Below the pieces are notes generated by a model. The model saw only the letters and a list, made by a program, of their open reading frames with translations. It ran no database searches and was not told the origin of the DNA. Below, in pieces: positions 5,442 to 6,056 of a stretch of DNA of 6,056 nucleotides. Position numbers and translations under genes: made by a program. Every line of letters starts with the position of its first letter. Positions within the stretch are counted from its first letter, which is position 1. The stretch covers positions 1 to 6,056 of the forward strand of contig DMDP01000198.1 of NCBI GenBank assembly GCA_003445475.1, given 5' to 3'. Origin of the DNA: Peptococcaceae bacterium (GTDB lineage Bacteria; Bacillota; Desulfotomaculia; Desulfotomaculales; UBA12532).

Positions 5442-5528
5442 GTGGAGGAACTGCTTAAAATTATCGGCAACTACGGCTTACCGATACGGAATTATCTTCT
5501 ATACCGCCGGGGACAAGGCGGTTACTAA
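5442..5528 (+). CDS. YvrJ-like small protein, apparently truncated
   Basis: A GTG-started frame of 28 codons with an excellent SD. The first half, MEELLKIIGNYGLPI, is a clear YvrJ-family N-terminus, and YLLYR fits the family's membrane-helix region. YvrJ proteins are usually about 45-50 residues, with a single TM helix and a charged C-terminal helix. Here the helix is two residues short and the protein stops after RRGQGGY, so the C-terminal half is missing. Dropping one G from the GGGG run at 5509-5512 would join YLLYRR to DKAVTKLQLN in another frame, closer to the family's charged tail, though that frame runs into the terminator. So it may be a frameshifted pseudogene, a sequencing error, or a short functional variant. 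Its position as third gene after DUF1659 and DUF2922 is the usual one. Family function is unknown. Confidence 0.65.
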   Translation: MEELLKIIGNYGLPIRNYLLYRRGQGGY

Positions 5529-5555
5529 ACTGCAATTAAATGATTGCAGTTTTTT
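5527..5555 (+). terminator. Rho-independent terminator after the YvrJ-like gene
   Basis: AAACTGCAAT (5527-5536) pairs perfectly with ATTGCAGTTT (5543-5552) across a 6-base loop, with a T-run at 5550-5555. The YvrJ-like stop codon TAA (5526-5528) runs into the stem, so the mRNA ends immediately after that gene. It closes the small-gene operon and insulates the toxin gene downstream. Confidence 0.88.
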
Positions 5556-5572
5556 AATTTGGGGCATAAAAT
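5544..5572 (+). promoter_or_regulatory. candidate promoter for the MqsR-like gene
   Basis: TAAAAT (5567-5572, 5 of 6 to the -10 consensus) has TTGCAG (5544-5549, only the TTG matching) 17 bases upstream, inside the terminator's 3' arm. The region 5525-5580 is sharply AT-rich against a GC-rich background. Transcription would begin near 5579, a short distance before the SD at 5591. The -35 is weak, so the exact site is uncertain. Confidence 0.35.
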
Positions 5573-5604
5573 AATTACAGAGATAAGTCCAGGAGGTGGG
5601 GCCG

Positions 5605-5982
5605 TTGAGAGCCGTGGCCCGCGACCAGGTGGTGCTTTTCCTGGTGGAGTTCAAGCGGCTGGTGTGGGCCGGCGGCTTTTGCTTTGTTGGGCGCCGGGAA
5701 AACCTGGAGGCCATAGCTCGTCTCGGGTGGACCGAGGACGCGCTGACCGAGTTCCTCTGCTCGCTCACGCCCGACAACTATGTGGGCGGACCGGAGGGCG
5801 ACAGAGACGTGCCGGGCGAAGACGTGTGGTTTTTCGGCGCGGAAATAGAAGGGCGCGAGTTCTACATCAAGCTGAAAATCCGAAGGCTCGGGGAAGAAAA
5901 GGGGCAGGCGCTATGCCTCTCCTTCCACCCGGCCCAAAGGGGGTTGGTGTACCCGCATAGACCTGCGAAACGCAAAAGTTAA
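5605..5982 (+). CDS. mqsR: MqsR-family toxin (putative mRNA interferase)
   Basis: A 125-residue protein resembling the MqsR family of RelE-like ribonuclease toxins. The pattern fits throughout: an N-terminal helix FKRLVWAG (16-23), a middle helix LEAIARLGWTEDALTEFLCSLTPDNY (34-59), then GGPEGDRDVPGEDVWFFG (61-78). The beta segments EFYIKLKI (85-92) and ALCLSFHPA (102-110) align with the QVYLKI and VLIVSF strands of E. coli MqsR (98 residues). Tyr87 and Lys89 fall where MqsR has its Tyr-x-Lys active-site pair. The insert with GGPEGDRD and the extra C-terminus are not in E. coli MqsR; I recall such a form from Firmicutes. MqsR cuts mRNA at GCU sites and is held inactive by the MqsA antitoxin. 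TTG 5605 is chosen because AGGAGG (5591-5596) is 8 bases upstream; GTG 5596 overlaps that SD. The next gene starts 37 bases after the stop. The assignment is by pattern only; activity is unproven. Confidence 0.65.
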   Translation: MRAVARDQVVLFLVEFKRLVWAGGFCFVGRRENLEAIARLGWTEDALTEFLCSLTPDNYVGGPEGDRDVPGEDVWFFGAEIEGREFYIKLKIRRLGEEKGQALCLSFHPAQRGLVYPHRPAKRKS

Positions 5983-6019
5983 GCAGTTTCGGAAATTATT
6001 TTAAGCGGGAGGTGATAAC

Positions 6020-6056
6020 GTGTGGCAAAAACGCGGCTACTGCCCGAAGGGTGACG
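6020..6056 (+). CDS. start of a downstream gene, possible antitoxin (partial)
   Basis: GTG 6020 follows a good SD (GGGAGG, 6007-6012, spacer 7) and opens a frame running off the window end: MWQKRGYCPKGD. The other GTG at 6022 gives only 10 codons before a stop. In MqsR-type systems the antitoxin gene follows the toxin, and its N-terminal domain is a zinc-binding ribbon. The CP at residues 8-9 hints at this, but Gly rather than Cys is at the third place after Cys8, so the usual CxxC is not seen in the part available. Antitoxin identity is inferred from position only. Confidence 0.5.
   Translation, partial: MWQKRGYCPKGD

Noticed and set aside
6022..6054. The GTG at 6022 as the start of the last gene.
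   Set aside because: It reaches a TGA after 10 codons, while GTG 6020 stays open to the window end with a good SD spacing.
1..6056. Insertion sequence, phage genes, tRNA or CRISPR repeats.
   Set aside because: No transposase or integrase motifs, terminal inverted repeats, tRNA-like cloverleaf or regularly spaced repeats were seen.

Overview
The window reads as accessory or house-keeping DNA from a high-GC, low-branching Firmicute (Bacillota), most likely of the Desulfotomaculum/Pelotomaculum/Moorella kind. This rests on near-perfect AGGAGGTGAT-type ribosome binding sites, frequent GTG and TTG starts, a four-gene export operon laid out like Bacillus subtilis yknWXYZ, and a DUF1659-DUF2922-YvrJ trio of tiny genes typical of Gram-positive spore formers. 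The genus is inference. All supported genes are on the + strand. I see no rRNA, tRNA, insertion sequence or CRISPR array.

Layout. Bases 6-599 encode an XRE-type helix-turn-helix repressor fused to a LexA/S24 autoprotease domain. It keeps the Ser-Lys dyad but has Gly-Gly at the place where Ala-Gly is expected for self-cleavage. A 243-base spacer follows, with one plausible sigma-A promoter, two small inverted-repeat structures and perhaps a 24-codon ORF. Bases 843-4618 form a tightly packed operon: a Yip1-family membrane protein (YknW-like), a membrane-fusion protein (YknX/MacA-like), an ABC ATPase (YknY-like) and a MacB/FtsX-type permease (YknZ-like). The last two junctions are 4-base GTGA overlaps. 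The products should assemble into one envelope complex for exporting or defending against peptides or toxic molecules; in B. subtilis the equivalent set protects against the SdpC toxin.

Bases 4619-4848 hold the main regulatory signal: a promoter-like element, then almost at once a strong intrinsic terminator, then a second GC-rich hairpin whose loop is an exact 10-base copy of the terminator's 3' arm. After this come DUF1659 (4849-5076), DUF2922 (5137-5361) and a very short YvrJ-like gene (5442-5528) that seems to have lost its C-terminal half. A second good terminator (5527-5555) closes that group.

The right end carries a likely MqsR-family toxin gene (5605-5982) behind its own AT-rich promoter region, and the first 12 codons of a following gene (6020 onward) in the position expected for its antitoxin.

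Most of the window is recognisable. I do not see a clearly new multi-gene system. The points most worth a second look are the terminator and matching-loop arrangement at 4750-4821, the broken YvrJ gene, the altered cleavage site in the repressor, and the incomplete toxin-antitoxin pair.
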